Counted from the first letter of the stretch, positions 22,581 to 36,690 are shown. The stretch is 64,000 nt of DNA from Dicaeum eximium (GCA_013396995.1 VWZP01002847.1:225612-289611); one strand, 5' to 3'. Numbers and translations are program-made. Notes: generated by a model not told the origin, from the sequence alone.

Positions 22581-25500
22581 ATTTGCTAAGTGCTTCAGAG
22601 GTCAGAATGAGACCAGCACCTGAGACATGCTGTTCTCACCTGCTTGTATACCTTTCAATTTCAGTTTGTGGAGGTTTTTCCAAGCTATTACTCCTGCTCT
22701 GTTAGAAATTTTCAGGTAGTGTTGTGAGAATTACTACACAAGAAAACACATTTCTAGCACAGCAAGGTAGAACTTCCAGCCTTGCTTCAGGTAGGCAAAT
22801 GAGGATGTCCTAACTTGTTGAGGCTTTCAGATCTGCACAGAGCTTTTAATTTTACCTTCATTTGCCAACAATTCTGGAAAATCCGCTGTGCAGTTCCCTT
22901 CTGATTCAGTACACAGAATTCAGTACTGTGCACAGGGCATTGTCTCCTTTATCTTGTATACAGTCAGGATAAAGGAATGTTCTGCTAACACCTAGAACTG
23001 GTCCCAAAGGCTTGAGGTAAGGAAAGGTAGCAGAAATCACAAAGGATAGGAGGAAGAACTGAGTACAAACCTCCAGGTCTTGCAAAGTATTAGGACTGCT
23101 AGGATTGTATTATGAATCTGACAGCATCCATCTTATTTCTTCTTGACTCCCTAGTGCCACAGATTAAAGAAGATACCTAGATTTTATCAGAAAACTAGGG
23201 ACAAAATTTACTATGTCAATATATCTCTATTGCCCCCAAATGTGCCTGATCAATCTGATTGAACCTCTTTCAGCACTGGTGCAAATACACACAAACTTAC
23301 CAATAATGAGGTTCAATTGGTCTCCAATACAGACCACAGCTTCACCTGATTAGCTTAGCACTTCTCATCTGTAGGCTGGTACCAGCTTCCCAGATATATC
23401 CCCCTGCAGACCCTTTTCTGAAGATCTCAGTGAAACAAATGTAATCAAATGGACTGACTGTCTTGTCATTAGAAATGCCACTTGTTGACATTTGCTTTTC
23501 AAGGAGAAAGAGCTACAGTGAGCTTGGACAGAAAGCAAATCATGGTGACTGGTTCTATCATTTTTGGGAAAACAGATGGTGTGCTATGGGACAGATGTTT
23601 TCCATGACATCCCACCTGACACAATTAGCAGTTTTCTATACAGTCAGCATCCAGGATGATACTCTTCCATGCCAGGATACTTTTTCCATGTAGCTCTGGC
23701 TAATTGCTTTAGAAAGTTTCAGGTGAACCTGGCCAGCTGCTTTGAATGAGACTTAGAATGTCTTCACTTGGCATATTGCTGCCTGATGTCCAAAAGAAAT
23801 GAGCTAACTGTGAAGGGAGAAGAGTAAAGAGAAGGGAGTTTCTGGTGATAAAGTGTATGAGATGCATCTGATCCAGATGCACTGGATAATCTGGAAAGAA
23901 ACTCGGTGTGTACCTGGAGCCCATATACTCTAAACAGCCAGGATTCCTTTCTGTCACTGGCTTTTCTGCTGCCAGTTAGTAATTGTATTAGCAACAGCAA
24001 TCAGACTCAGACATTGTTTCTTGATAAGGCAGAAGATATTTCCAGGTCAGTAAATCAGAGATAGCTTTGATAGTTGAAACAGCTATTAAAAAAATCACCA
24101 ATTTCAGAGCATAAAGGAAAATTCCTATGGAGTTCATTTTTCAATCCTGTAATGACTAGATTAAAAGAAGCATTGCATTTATGAATCATCCAGAAATCCT
24201 CATAACCTTCCTCTGTTTTTAAACTAATTAAAGCAAGTAATTTTCCATCCTCTGCCGCTGCTCTGTGTCTTGGCACAAGGTGTTAGCCTTTTAGCCTTTA
24301 GATATGCAATTCACATTGAAATTTTTATTGATTTGCTCCATGCTGTTTAACTCCAAAGCTGGGTTCCCTGTGGTTTTGTAATATTAAAACAGTTACAAGG
24401 AAAATCTACTGCATCTATATGTTCTCTGCATGTATGTTGCGATTGCTCCAAATACTGATGGATTTTATTTATTATGGGACAATGGCAGAGCTGCCTTTCC
24501 TATAGAACATTAATTTCTCCATATGTAGAAAAGAAGGATAGTTTCTTGTTGGGATGTGTCTTGTTTGTTTGCACACCAGCAAGGGAAAATAAGCTAGTTG
24601 TGAAAGCAAATAGTTAACCAAAAGTGATAGCACTGCTCCTGTCTTCCTTACTGTCTTTCCTTTTCTCATCATGACCCTGCCATGCCTTACCCATTACCTG
24701 CCCTCTCCACATATTGGCTCCCAGCTCTGTCTCATGCAGGGCAAACATATCTAGCCCATCACCCTCTGGTTCTTCAGCCCCATGTGCCAGATCTTTCCCT
24801 CCCAGAGTAAGGAGAAAGAGCAGAGTGGAGACAAGGAATGTGTGCCACTTTACAAACTGACCATCAGAAATTGATGTATGCTATGGCAGAGACAGCAAGG
24901 CCTCATCTGTATGTCTTTGCTGCTTAACTAAACACTTGCTATTTTCCGAGTCTCCGGTGTGAAGGAAAGGTAAAGACATTCCTCATTTGCTGAAGGCCCA
25001 GATAAATGGCATCATCTCTCTGCCTCTGTTGCAGGGAAAGGGGTTGGCAAAGCCTGGGAAGAAAGTTTAGCTTTTTCTTGCCAAGAACAGCTCATTTGAG
25101 ATGCAAGGTGACACAGCAATCAGTGTGATGGATTGTGACAAGTCTGGCAGACTAAAAATTCTCAGGAGAGATGCTGTGACAGCTTCAGGTTGTAACATTT
25201 GCCCATTTTCCTGTTCTGCTTCTGTTTTCTGTAAAGAGAAAAGTTCATTTTATAAAGGTTTTTTTAAATAAAAATAATTAATGATGATGGTGGTGGTGAC
25301 AGCATTTTTTTTCTCTCTTCCAGAACTGCAAAGTATCAACAAGATACATTCCTCATTATGCCTTTTAAAAGGATGGCTGTATTCAAAGAGGAAGGAGAAG
25401 AAAGGCAAAGTCTGATTTCTGCACTTAAAAGAACTTTCATAAAAGGCAGATATTAAGATCAGGCTGAAATGGCCTGAAACCATCTTTATTATTCTGGCAT

Positions 25501-27352
25501 TCAAGCAGTCAGCTTGCCTGCTTGAAATTCCACACATCTTATAGATGAAACATATTCCCTGGGTATGCTCAATGGCTGCATGACTCCTCATCAGGTAAAG
25601 TATTTTGCAGTCAGTGGGTTGGATCCATACACTGGGTCAAACTGGGTGTAAGACTACTCTGTACTGGCCATTTCTTTCAAGACACTATTTATAAAGGACT
25701 GTTGCCAGCTACAATCTTTGGAGCGGCCACATTATGCAACAATGAGCCAGCATGTATCTTAGAAGCTGTTTAGATAGAAATTGGTCTCCACAGAGAACTG
25801 CCAGACTCTTGTATTTGGGTGAGCAACCAATAAATGGCTGATAACACCTCTCACTTTCCCAAGAATTTTCACCCAGTTTGCACCAGATTTCCCTTTCACT
25901 GTGGTCCCACGCGGAATGGAGCACCCAGATAATATGTAGAAAAGCAACTTAGATGAATCAGGGTTCACAAAGCTGTACAGAGGAGGGAATACAGTACAGT
26001 GGTTTGACATAACTATATAGAAAAAGAGGCTCCTATTACTGCAGAATGCACAGCCAGCACTTACACAGAAGACCAATATTATAATCTGTAACAAAAAGAG
26101 TGGGTCTGTACGACCTTATCTGTATGCCCTGACTGAGGATTTACTCATGGTCATGTGAAGCTCATTACTGTGGCTTGTCCTGGCCTCCTGGTCACCTTCC
26201 TCAAGATACTTCCCAAGAGACACAGAAGGAAGAGTGGGATACCCAATCAGGTTAAGCAATGGATTTCTCGTCTTACTTAGAAAGGAAGTGCTTCTGGACA
26301 GAAGAATGGTGCGATCCTGAGGGAAAGGCAGAGTTGATGGCACTGGGAACCTGACAACCAGTCTGGTGTGTGATGGTGCCATGAATCTCAGCTGACATGT
26401 GCTGGGCTCTCACCTGTGCCTACAGAAGAGGCCTCAGCTTGCACAGGCTCAGATTTATCTCTGTATCTCTTAGAACTGCCCTGTTCTTTCATCTTGGCTG
26501 ACAAGAGTTGCACAAGGACATTTAAGAATCCTGTGGCAGAACAGGACAACTTACTCATTCTGCTTGTACTCTCCTCTGTTTTCAGCTGCAATGCAATCAC
26601 TATTAAACATTAATCCACAAACAATCTCAGCCTTCCCTGCTGAAAGAAAGAAAGCAAAGCTGATGGAATCTCTATAGATTCAAGAAGGGGGAGCATTAAC
26701 TGGGAACAATCATGCAAAAAAAATGAATGGTTCTTCTCTGCACTAGGTATTTTTTTCCACATTTTCTATAGAGCAATTTACCATTTTTTGCCGTAATAGT
26801 GGTTTCTAAGCAGATGAAGTGTGAATTTTCAGTTATTGTGATCTATATGTGCTGTGATTTGCCTTTTAAGCAACACTGCTTTTAATTTTGTATGTCCTTT
26901 ATTCTTCCTTGAAAGAGAAATTAATTTACCATCTTCATTCAATGCATAATCTTTCTCTCCTGCACTGATGTTCACAAAGCATTCTTCTGAAAGGACACTG
27001 TTTTCTTCCAGCAAATTCTCTGTATCTTCACTTCAATGCAGTACATGTAAAATCTGTTTCAGAGGCACATAAGGAGAGATCTGTTTGTATAATCAGTGGC
27101 ATTAGCATCTGAAAGTCTCTAAATAATGGATATGTGGCAAAAAACACCTGTGTCATTCTGCTTTTACAGGGCTGTGAAGGGGTGAGTTGGCCAGAAAACA
27201 GACTCTTGGATTTCATCCACAGAGAAAGGTAGCCAGGAGTCTGGAACTGTCAAGAGAAGGTCGGAAGGAGAGTTCACAGCTTTTGGAAAGACCAAGAAAC
27301 AATCCTTTTTCTCCAAGAGCTGATAGACTACAATAAAGAAAGAAGGAAATAG
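22581..27352. other. Unannotated non-coding stretch
   Basis: No gene, RNA or recognised repeat in ~4.8 kb. Open frames of 60-113 codons on both strands overlap one another and have no domain character. Confidence 0.5.
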
Positions 27353-27552
27353 TGGGGTTTTTGGTTGTTTTTGTTTTGTTTTGTTTTGGTTTTGTTTGGT
27401 TTTGTTTTTGTTGGTGGTTTTGGTTTTTTTTTTTTCCTGTGGAATGATATGTTGCTACTAAAAAAAGACACTTAAAATCCCCTGCAAAACAAAAAAAAAC
27501 CACCAAAAACAAACCCCAACAATAAAAAAACCCACACCAACCCCAAAAACAC
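27353..27552. repeat. Facing T/G-rich and A/C-rich low-complexity arms
   Basis: A T/G-rich arm (27,353-27,435, TTTTGTTTTGTTTTGG type) and an A/C-rich arm (27,484-27,552, AAAACAAAAAAAAACCACC type) face each other across ~48 bp. The reverse complement of the second arm contains GGTGGTTTT and T-run blocks also found in the first, so the two can pair imperfectly. The minus-strand frame at 27,213-27,557 over it is an artefact. Confidence 0.8.
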
Positions 27553-28869
27553 TCCATCTGAAAAGAACAAAGTAAGCATGAGTCATGAGAACCCAGTTTT
27601 CAATGTTTACCTCCTATTTTCTTTCAGTGAGGAAAACTACAGTGGGAAACATATTACTGCACAGAAAAGCTTCAGAAAATTATTACCACAAAAGGATTTC
27701 CTTTTGAAATCCTCAGTCCTCAGTCTGGGGCCAGGCTCAGAACTCAAAAGGTCATCTGTGAAACAGCTGAAGAACGGGATGGGAGCAATAAGCTCCATAT
27801 TACAGTGTTTCAGGTCACTTTGACCTTGTGTTTTCAAATATTCCCTCCTGATATTTATTTCCCAAAGGACTTCAGGGCAGTGATAATGTGAAAGGATTCT
27901 TGGCCCAGGAAACTAGTTTGAAACATATGCACTTATTTCTCTATTGTAACTGAGAAGGCTCCTGGTTTAGCTCTGCTGACACAAGGGCATGCACTCACAG
28001 AAATTATGGTAGGAGCATTCATCATCTCACTCCACCTGTCCACCTGCCTGTCGACAGGACAAGGCTGAATTCCCCTAAAATAGCAATGAAGTGTTTAAAA
28101 GCAGTGTAGACCCACAGGTGCACTCTGCTATAAAAGGGGGCACCTCACTATCCTGGTGAATGGTGCATTGCATGGTTAAATTGTAATGCAGCAGTATGAA
28201 AGGAACATGTACCTTAATTCTTGTACCTGTTCACAGAGACACCACTTCAGCAATGCTCATGCTTTCTAACTGCAGGATTCATTCCTGTATTTTTCAATTA
28301 CAGTTGCAGAAGGTAGCCCTAATAATAGCAATTTTTTCTGATGACTCAGTGGTCCCTGAGTCTTGGATGGAAGCAGAAGTCAAGCACCAGGCAGACAGAA
28401 AGAGAAGAGCCATAACTGAGTTCATCATGTCCTTCTGCCTTCAAGGCGCAGTTATTCCAGAACGAGACAGGGTTCAAATGTAAAGGACACAAGCAATCCC
28501 ATGCATCCTATAAATACAGTATTTCATTGTAGCAACAGTCATTTTTTAGAATCCTTCTATAGCTGGTGGACAAAGAGGCTTTTTCAAGCATGATATAGCC
28601 CAGCTTGTATAACTTTTGGGAAGAGGCACTCTCCACAGGCCACAGTTCCTGACAGAATATATCTACCTCTTCTGGCCTAAGATCCTGCATTTATTGCAAT
28701 GCAGCTTTGTGCCCTAGTAGGATCCTCTCTGTGTGCCACAGGGGGAGTCACTGCTCTGGAGCTTGGACAATTTCTTTCCTCTCCTCCTTTTCTGATCTTG
28801 GTGTTTGCAGGGTCATTTCTTGCATTTTTTTTTAATCTCACTGCTCACAGCATCGTGACCTTTCTTCAA
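27553..28869. other. Unannotated non-coding stretch
   Basis: No gene supported. Frames at 27,578-27,837 lie on both strands of the same DNA and share no domain evidence. The last ~150 bases may belong to the LTR-like relic that follows. Confidence 0.5.
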
Positions 28870-29075
28870 TACCTTTGCTAAGAGGTGACGTGAGCTTGAC
28901 TGAGGGGTTCAGCTATGTCCTGTGTTGGGTCTGTTGGAACCAGCTGGAACTTCCTGGAACCATCTGTGTCCAACAAAACTTAACTCTTGGCCTCTTCTCA
29001 CAGAGGCCAGTGCTGCAGACCCTCCACTATCAAAGCCTGGGCACCTACATCAAATATTTCCCACTTCTTGTCTCT
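28870..29075 (+). mobile_element. Probable avian LTR-retroelement relic
   Basis: The run AGAGGTGACGTGAGCTTGAC, TGAGGGGTTCAGCT, GTCCTGTGTTGGGTCTGTTGG, AACCAGCTGGAAC, CTCTTCTCACAGAGGCCAGTG, then a CTATCAAAGCCTGGGCAC-type block resembles a repeat I associate with songbird LTR retroelements. Its internal GGAACC/GGAACTT spacing is characteristic. It is diverged and has no visible TG...CA ends or target duplication. The start may reach to about 28,790. Family and exact limits are uncertain. Confidence 0.4.
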
Positions 29076-32000
29076 GTGAAATTGAATTGTCGTTAAATTA
29101 TATAATCATTATACACTCCTTAGGAATTCATTTGTATCCACAAAAAAAGTTCTACACCTGAAAATTAAGGGAACATCATCACAAACCCAGCAAATATGGA
29201 CAGTTTACACACACAGTGAAAGTCTAGCTCTTGTCCTTTCACCACATTGCAACTACAAAATTATTGCGTTATCTAAAAACATCCAGCCTTTTCTGGGAAA
29301 GTGGGGCCTCAGCACACGTGGTGGTACCTTGGTAAGACAAATGTTATCACCACAAAAATGCCTTCTTCCTCCTCCATTCCTCCAGCTTCTGTTGCTGAGC
29401 AGAAGGTCATACAGTATTGGGTATCCGCTGCACTCTGCATTCCCAGCTGTGTCCCTTCCCAGCTCCTTCACCCACCCGGCTGCCTGCTCTCTGCAGGGGC
29501 AAGTGAGAAGCGGGGAAGGATTCCTGCTGTCCAAGAACTGTTCATAAATTAATAAAACAGCAGAATGTCATCAACATCATTTTAGTCACAAGTGCAAAGC
29601 ACAGCATTAGATTAGCTGCTAAGAAGAAAGTTAACTTCGTAACTCTCTCTCAGCCAGAACCCAGTGCAGCAGTAAGCCACTACTAGTCCTGCTTTCTATG
29701 GCTGGAAACTGGTTTGCTTCAAATTACACACATGTCCTTTCACCAAATAAATCCTCTCATGAGAACAGTTAGCAAAACTGATACTAATTAATCTGTATAT
29801 ATTAATATGTGTTTCTTTGGTTCAGGGATAAGGTAGGTTTTCCCTTAATTGAGTTTTCCAATGTGAGGTTTTTCAAATGCCATCGGGGGAAAAATTTCTG
29901 CCTAAAAAGATTTTTAAAAACCCCAAGCTGAACAGAGAATGGCTCAGCCATGTCAGCTGCAAAAGCAAGCAAACAAAAAGTGAGCAGTTTCATAGCTGAC
30001 CAACAAGTGGGAAAAACATTAAGGAAATTTTTCAGCTTAATTCTGCAAGCTTCAGAGGGAGAGAAGAATTTGTTATTTTAAAAGACACCACTGTGGCCAG
30101 TTGCTTAGATACTAAAAATATCTTCATTGTGTTCCTGAAATGTGTTGCTTTACTGAGAGATGAATTGTTTCCCCGTTTCGATAGGCAGAGGCATGTTCAT
30201 GTGACCCGAAGAGTGAAAATCCAATATTTTTAATGTTCTTTTCAAAGAATCACTGTAAATTTGTCTCCCTTCCCTGACTCTGAAAGATGAAAAGGCATCT
30301 CTTTGTAGGCATGGAGCCAGACTCTCTCATTAACTGCAGTGCTCTGGTTGGGATTAATGGCTGTGTAGAGCTGACGAGTCCTCTTCTCCTAAAGCACATC
30401 TCCATAGACTTCTGAGGCAGCACTGTGAGGAAAAAATGACCATAGACCATCAGTGTCTTCTTGGGATTTATAAAATTAAAACAACTGGATACCCAGGACA
30501 ACCTTTAAAAACTCATTCCACATGCTGTGAGACTCTGAAGGGGTTTGCTCACCATATTGAGAAATCCATTGCATTCCATGGGCTATTTTGTGTCCCAGCC
30601 ATTTTCCTGGCCCATCTGTGAGAAAAGAGCTAGTGGAAAGGAAAGAATTAAAGAAAACTATGCTTAACATTTTCTTAATTCAGTATTGAAGGACTTGCGT
30701 GCAAAACTCCTTGAGATGTCTTTCCAGCGTGGGATTCATTCCCAGTTGAGAGGGTGCTAAACAATCACGGCACAAGTATGAAGTATTTTGGTTTTCACAT
30801 GTATGGCTCTCTCCCCTTGACTAGGAACCTTGCCACACTTCTGCCCTGTAGCCTGTGTCCCTTTATTCTTGCTTCCCCAAGCTGATTGAGTGCAGGCTGT
30901 GCTTTTCAAGGGGTCTTTCTGCTTTTGCAAAGGACAAGTGTTTGACATATGGCATAAATAGTAAATGGGCAGTCACCAACAGAGCACAGCAAAAGCCCAT
31001 GTTTTCAGAACAGCAATTAAATAAAGAGTCCCTGTAATCTGTGTTCAGTATCATAAATATGAAATGCAACTCCGTGGTGGGTAGGCAGGTAAGGGAATCA
31101 CTGGCAAGCTCAGGTGAGAGCTATAAGCAGTATAAGTGCTCTGAGGTTGATCTTTCAAATTCAACAATGTATGTCTTCATTTATATCTGCAGTATGTCTC
31201 CAAAATATAGATCCCTTAATGTAATTGCTATAGCTGTAAATTTGTAATTTTTCGGTTTATGTAAATCCAGTATAGCTCCGTTGTTTTTTTCAGTAAAGCA
31301 ATCTCTGAATTTGTCTGAAAAGATAGGACTCCAGAAGGAGCACACAGTGGTATAGCTGGTACACTGATTACCTAAAAAATGAATTGATCTTTCAAGCAGA
31401 CAATGATGCACCAGGCTTCCATGAAAGGGTTGTTTATGTAGCCATTTGCAAACATCCTACTTCAATAATTTCCTTCCACAAAAGGCTGTTTCATCAGAAT
31501 AAAAACTTCACCAAAATTTTCTTATGAAATTTCCTTGATTAAAAAAGGATGGAGTACAGTACTTTGATAAATTCAACCCTTTTAAGAGCAGGCTTTCTAT
31601 TTTCTGTGATGTACTATTGGTCTTGTTTGAAATTTTGGTTTTTTATAACAGTAAACACAAGCAGTTCATATGTGAACGCAGCATTGTGATGGCATAGCAT
31701 TTGACTTCTTTCAAGTTCCTTCTTTTCACCAAAATTTACTTCTAAGGAAGAGCTAGCAGGGTTGGCTTCTTTTTTTCCTACCTGCTTGTGATTTAAGAAT
31801 CTGGCATTTTTAATGTCGTTCTTAAACAAACAGCCAAATTGTTAGTGGTGGTCATGAGCAGCCTGAGTCTTGCAATTTCTTATTATTAATCCCTGCTAAA
31901 TGTTGTAATGTTTTTAAGTTTGTGACCAAGGGAAAACCTGTACTGTGACCTTTCAATTCAGACCAAGTTTTACGATACTACTAATAATATAAATAATAAT

Positions 32001-35000
32001 AACTGGACTTCATAATTTCTGCCCCATCCCTGAAAGGGGTGCCCAGCTGAGTTGAATGAAAAAGTCTCATCCTGCTCTTATTTGTAGCCAGCTAGAACTG
32101 AACTCCAGAGAAGTCACTGGGTAAGGTTCTCTTTTTGAAGGCAGAAAATCAATTAGGAATCTACAAAGTGAGTTAATTTTCTTCAGGTCTGTTTTGTACT
32201 ACATTAAAGAAAACTGATGGACAGAGACAGGTGACCAGCAACATAGAGATGTTTCAGCCAAATTCGCAAAGTGGAGCTGGACTGTCCATTCCTAAGGAAG
32301 AATGTCCAACTGAGCAAGTGTTTGCAGTTATACCAGGAAATTTGGAGGATGAGTGGTAGTTGTTTGATACTTATGATATGATGGGAGTTAGAAACTTGTC
32401 TTATTTCAGATGTTTTTTAGTTTGTGATGCTTGATTTAGAAAACTCTCTTTAATTTTAATATGCTTGTCTATGTGGGTGTCTAGTTAAGCGGATTCTTTA
32501 AAACTATGCAGCAAATGAGAAGTCTTCCTATTTGATTTAAAGAATCAGAGTTCAACATTTTTATCTGAGCTGGCTTCTCTTTTGTTAAGATGTTAAAACG
32601 CATGTCCAAACCTGTCTTGAACAATTGTTTGATGAGGTAAATGTCTATGATGATCCTATCCCTTCCCTTTATGTATGAAGAAATATAATGTATGAAGAAA
32701 GTCTAGATTAATCCACTCTCATACCTCAAACTTCTAGGTCACTCATTTAGGACATATGAATCTCCTTTCATTGCTTCCACAGTCAAAACAAAAATGTGTG
32801 AGTGCTAGTGAGAAATCTGTTTCATGGCACTTAGCCATACGTTGAATATTCTGGCAGAAACATATGACAATTACATGTACAAAACTCATGAAATGTCAAT
32901 TATTTCAGTCTCACAGTAGCTTTTTCTCAAACAATTATGAATTTCTGTAATTACTGTAACCGAAAATCCTGATGTTAATCCCTTAATAGAAATACAGCAT
33001 ATTGTCATAGATTAACAGGATGACTTCTCAAATCAGATTAAGCCTTCTGATTCAATCATTCAATCTCATGACTTAGTTGTAAGGTCACGATTAATGACTT
33101 AGAAATCAGTAGCATGAGGCATATAAAGGTCTTTTGGAACTATATGCAGCTAATAATTCAGCTGTGCATCTCCTATCCATTCACAGACTCATCAGCCAAG
33201 TTTTTTGTGTGCCATTACTTAAGACTGAAGAGAATTTTCATGTCATAATCTGTATAATTCCTGGACACAGCTCCTGCTATCTCCACCAGTTTGTGTTTTC
33301 CCACCTGCCTGGCAGTAAGTATCTGGTAGGTACCTTTTTCCAGGGCTGGGTGTGCATTGAACTTTCACTGGCACTAACATAAAGCCATTCTCAGGGATTT
33401 TCTTCTTTGATTGAAAGACAGGCCTGCAGTTTCGTAAATGAATATTGCATTATTGTCTCTTGTAATAGATCCAGTGCCTTACTGGACCAGGTGCAATACA
33501 GATGGTAAAGCCACAGACACTGTCCCAAGCCCTGTTGCCTCATGTAGCCTGAAGTTCTTGCCATCAGCCTACAGCTGACAGTTTTCTTGCCTATATTTTA
33601 TATGATTTTTTGGTTCACTCCCTAGAAATTATGCCATAGAGTCTCAGACTACCTTACATAAAATGCAGACCAATTGAAGCTGTATATGAGTCATCATCAG
33701 AATGTTGAAGAAAAGCATTTCAACAGGGATGTAGGATCTAATGAAACTGCCTGTGCTGCTGTTCTGTGAGCTTAGCTACTCCTCACACACAGGCTTTTTT
33801 GTAACAGGCCACCCTCCATATCTTCCCCAACCTCCCCAGCACCCATGACCCCATTCACCCAAAAATGTGTGTCTGAATGGTGTCAAGTGTTGAGGAGGAG
33901 CCTGCAACACTGCCAGGCAGCAGACTTGAGGGGTTTTACCTGCTCATAGAACCTCAGAAGCTCAAGCTCTTGAGAAACAGGACTTACAGCTGCTTCTGCA
34001 CAGTCACTCTTCTCTCATTCCAATAGAATTCTCAGTTCAGGCTGTTTGCAGTAATGAAAAGTACTGTCTTGCTGTAGTTGGAGCTTGTGCCAAGGCTGAT
34101 TCTTGGGTTGAGAAGGCAAAGGCTGAATTTTTGAAAAGGATGAGAAGATAATACCTTTCTATTAAAGTAATAGAATTTTAAGTAAATTTCATAAAATAGA
34201 ACCACTCAAAAAAAAGACACAGCTGTCAACCAGAGTTGTTTCTTTGCTAATGTTCTGACTATCCACTCCTATATGTTAGCATGCTAAATGTATTTGCATA
34301 TAAATTCTAATGAATTAGCCCTGAGAACTTCCAGAGATACTGTAAGTAACTGCATCCTTTCCAGAAGACACTTCCTGCCTCATTGCAGCAATGCTTATGT
34401 GTTGGGTTATACCTTCTTCAATTTAGTTTACTTATGTGCTATTAAAGCATTAGAGATAAATGTTTCTTATTCCTTTTTTCTAATGTTCTAAACAATGGGG
34501 GTTTTATCTCAATAACCATACACAGTAAATACCGTACTCCTTATGTTTTGTTTTTGTACTTCTCTGAATTTCTTCAAACATATGTCTTGGTCCTGGATCT
34601 ATAGAAAACAAAAGAGGTGCACTAATCTGAGCAGAGAGCACCTTGTGGTCTGAATTGTCATTATCTCTCCACGACATTATTTGTTTGCTTTTTCAAAAGA
34701 CAAACAGAAAAGAGAAAAGTCTGAGTATGAGCTGTTTTGTTCTTCCCTCCTGCAAAATTGCTAAATTCTTTTCACAACAGGATTTGTGGTGGTATGTGGT
34801 CCCACTGGCTGTACTAGAGTTTCTGTTTCATTAGCTGCCTCTGTTTTTGTAGTGCCGTTGCTACCCGAATGTTTTGAAAAAACAAACTTAGAACACATAA
34901 TCCTGCTCTCTGTGCTGGCACTCAACTCAGCTCTGGGTCACAACCCTGATTTTCAGATCTCTGTCATGAAATGCACAGAGGATGGAGCAGGAGTCCTCTG

Positions 35001-36329
35001 TGGTCTCCTAAGTGGACTTCTTGTGTAACACAAGAGAACAACTCACCTGACAATTCTTGCATCAGTCCTGGAAATGGTGGAAGAAATGGGCCATGTTTTA
35101 GAAGGACCTTCAGCACAAATCCTAGCTCTGTCAGAGTTAACATCCTCCTCCTCAGCCAGCACACTCTCTGACAGCTGGCTTCCATGGGTGTTTCTCACAG
35201 TAAGTGGAGCTAGACACGCAAATGGCAGAGGATGGGTCAGAAGGGAAAGTGAGGACACTTTGTGAGAGCTAGACTGACTGTTTAAGTCTTCTGCTGGGAG
35301 ACATAAAAATAGCTTTCTCTGCAAATCCAGCTTTCCTCTTACACAAATGTTCTCCTTCTTTATAATACAAAGAAAAAGCTAATAAATTAATAAAATCCCA
35401 TTGCTTCTCTTTGTGAAAGAGGAGAACAGTAATTTATTATGAAAGGGAAGCATCTTAGACAATTACTGTTGCAGGCATAATTTTGGGATTAACATTCAAA
35501 CTGCAAACTCTTTTTATCTTATAACCAAAATGGCTTCTGCTTAGTGGTTCATTGAAATAGAAACACACCAAATTAATTTCATTCAGTGGTACTATGGAAA
35601 CCTCATGCTGACTACTTATGCTTTGGCTCTTTTTTTGAATATGCAAACTCTTATAATTTCTGCAAAATTTCCAACTGTAGGTATCATTGCAAAGTGTACA
35701 TAGACAGGAAGTCCCTCTTCAAGTGGCCTTGGACTTGTCTTGTGCTTGTTGTTTTGCATTAAAAGGATTTCCTTCATGTAGTCTCTATTTGGATGAAGAT
35801 AATTTTTATGAGGGCTGTCTTTTTTCTCTACATTTTTCTTGACACCGTCTCATTTACCAAAACAATACCTGGAGCTCTTTCCCCTTTTAGCCTCATGACA
35901 TTTTGTTTGCATTAATGTTTCCTTTCCATTGAAGGTAAACTTGCACATAATACTGAACCATATAAAAAATTGTCAACCTTTTCTTTTGGAATAATCAAGT
36001 ATCTGCCATTACAGGTCCTTCCTTGACCAGTTGTCACAGTTCAAGTCTTTCCTTTTAAGTAGAGCTCTTCACAGATGCTTATTGATTTGCTACACTGAAC
36101 TAAAATAGATTAAACCACATTAAATTGTTTACAGACCTTTTCCCCTAGGTCGACTTGTACATTGTGTCTGTCTGATGACATTCACACTGCAGGTCTTAAT
36201 TTCTACTCTGAGGCCTATCTGAAAGTCACAGCTTATTTCAAAGTTTATTCAGGGGTTAGTTCCTCTCTCATACTGTTTTGTGCAGTTGTTTGGAGTCACA
36301 GGGCTTTTATCTTACTAAGCATTTCAGCA
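29076..36329. other. Unannotated non-coding stretch
   Basis: About 7.2 kb with no supported gene, RNA or recognised repeat. AT-rich, with small (AAT)n-like sequence near 31,980-32,003. Open frames at 29,253-29,552 and 34,964-35,324 overlap on both strands and are not called. Confidence 0.5.
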
Positions 36330-36506
36330 GTGCCATGTGTGACAGTGCAGATCCTTGGCCACACAAACGTGGTGGCCGGTGCCGGTTGACACCGTGCTCA
36401 CCCCGGGACAGGGGCCCTTGGCAAAATCAGGGCTGTCTCTTCCCATCCCTGAAGCCTCTGCTGAGGAATCATAGGCTCTCTCCATCCTGCAGAGAGGAGG
36501 GCTGGA
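36330..36506. other. CpG-richer patch abutting a CR1 end
   Basis: About 36,365-36,410 (ACGTGGTGGCCGGTGCCGG, then GACACCGTGC and CCCCGGG) has a CpG density unlike its surroundings. It runs directly into the CR1 end at 36,507. It may be part of another, unrecognised mobile element or an older, longer insertion. No gene is visible. Confidence 0.45.
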
Positions 36507-36690
36507 GATCACAGAATCACAGAACCATTCAGGCTGGAAAAGACCCCCAAGATCCTCAAGTCCAATCTTTGACCGGACATCTTCATATGAACAAGTACCA
36601 TGTCCAGTCATTCCTTAACATTTCCAGGGATGGTGAATCCATCTCCGCCCTGGGAATAGGGAGTGCTATGTTGCTGCCAATCCATATTTG
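36507..36690 (-). mobile_element. CR1 LINE 3' fragment (antisense)
   Basis: Plus-strand order is ATCACAGAATCACAGAACC, TTCAGGCTGGAAAAGACC, AAGATCCTCAAGTCCAA, and later TTTCCAGGGATGGTGAATCC and CGCCCTGGGAATAG. This is the reverse complement of the CR1 3' tail, 3' untranslated region and the end of ORF2. The element lies on the minus strand, 5'-truncated at about 36,690. Confidence 0.92.
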
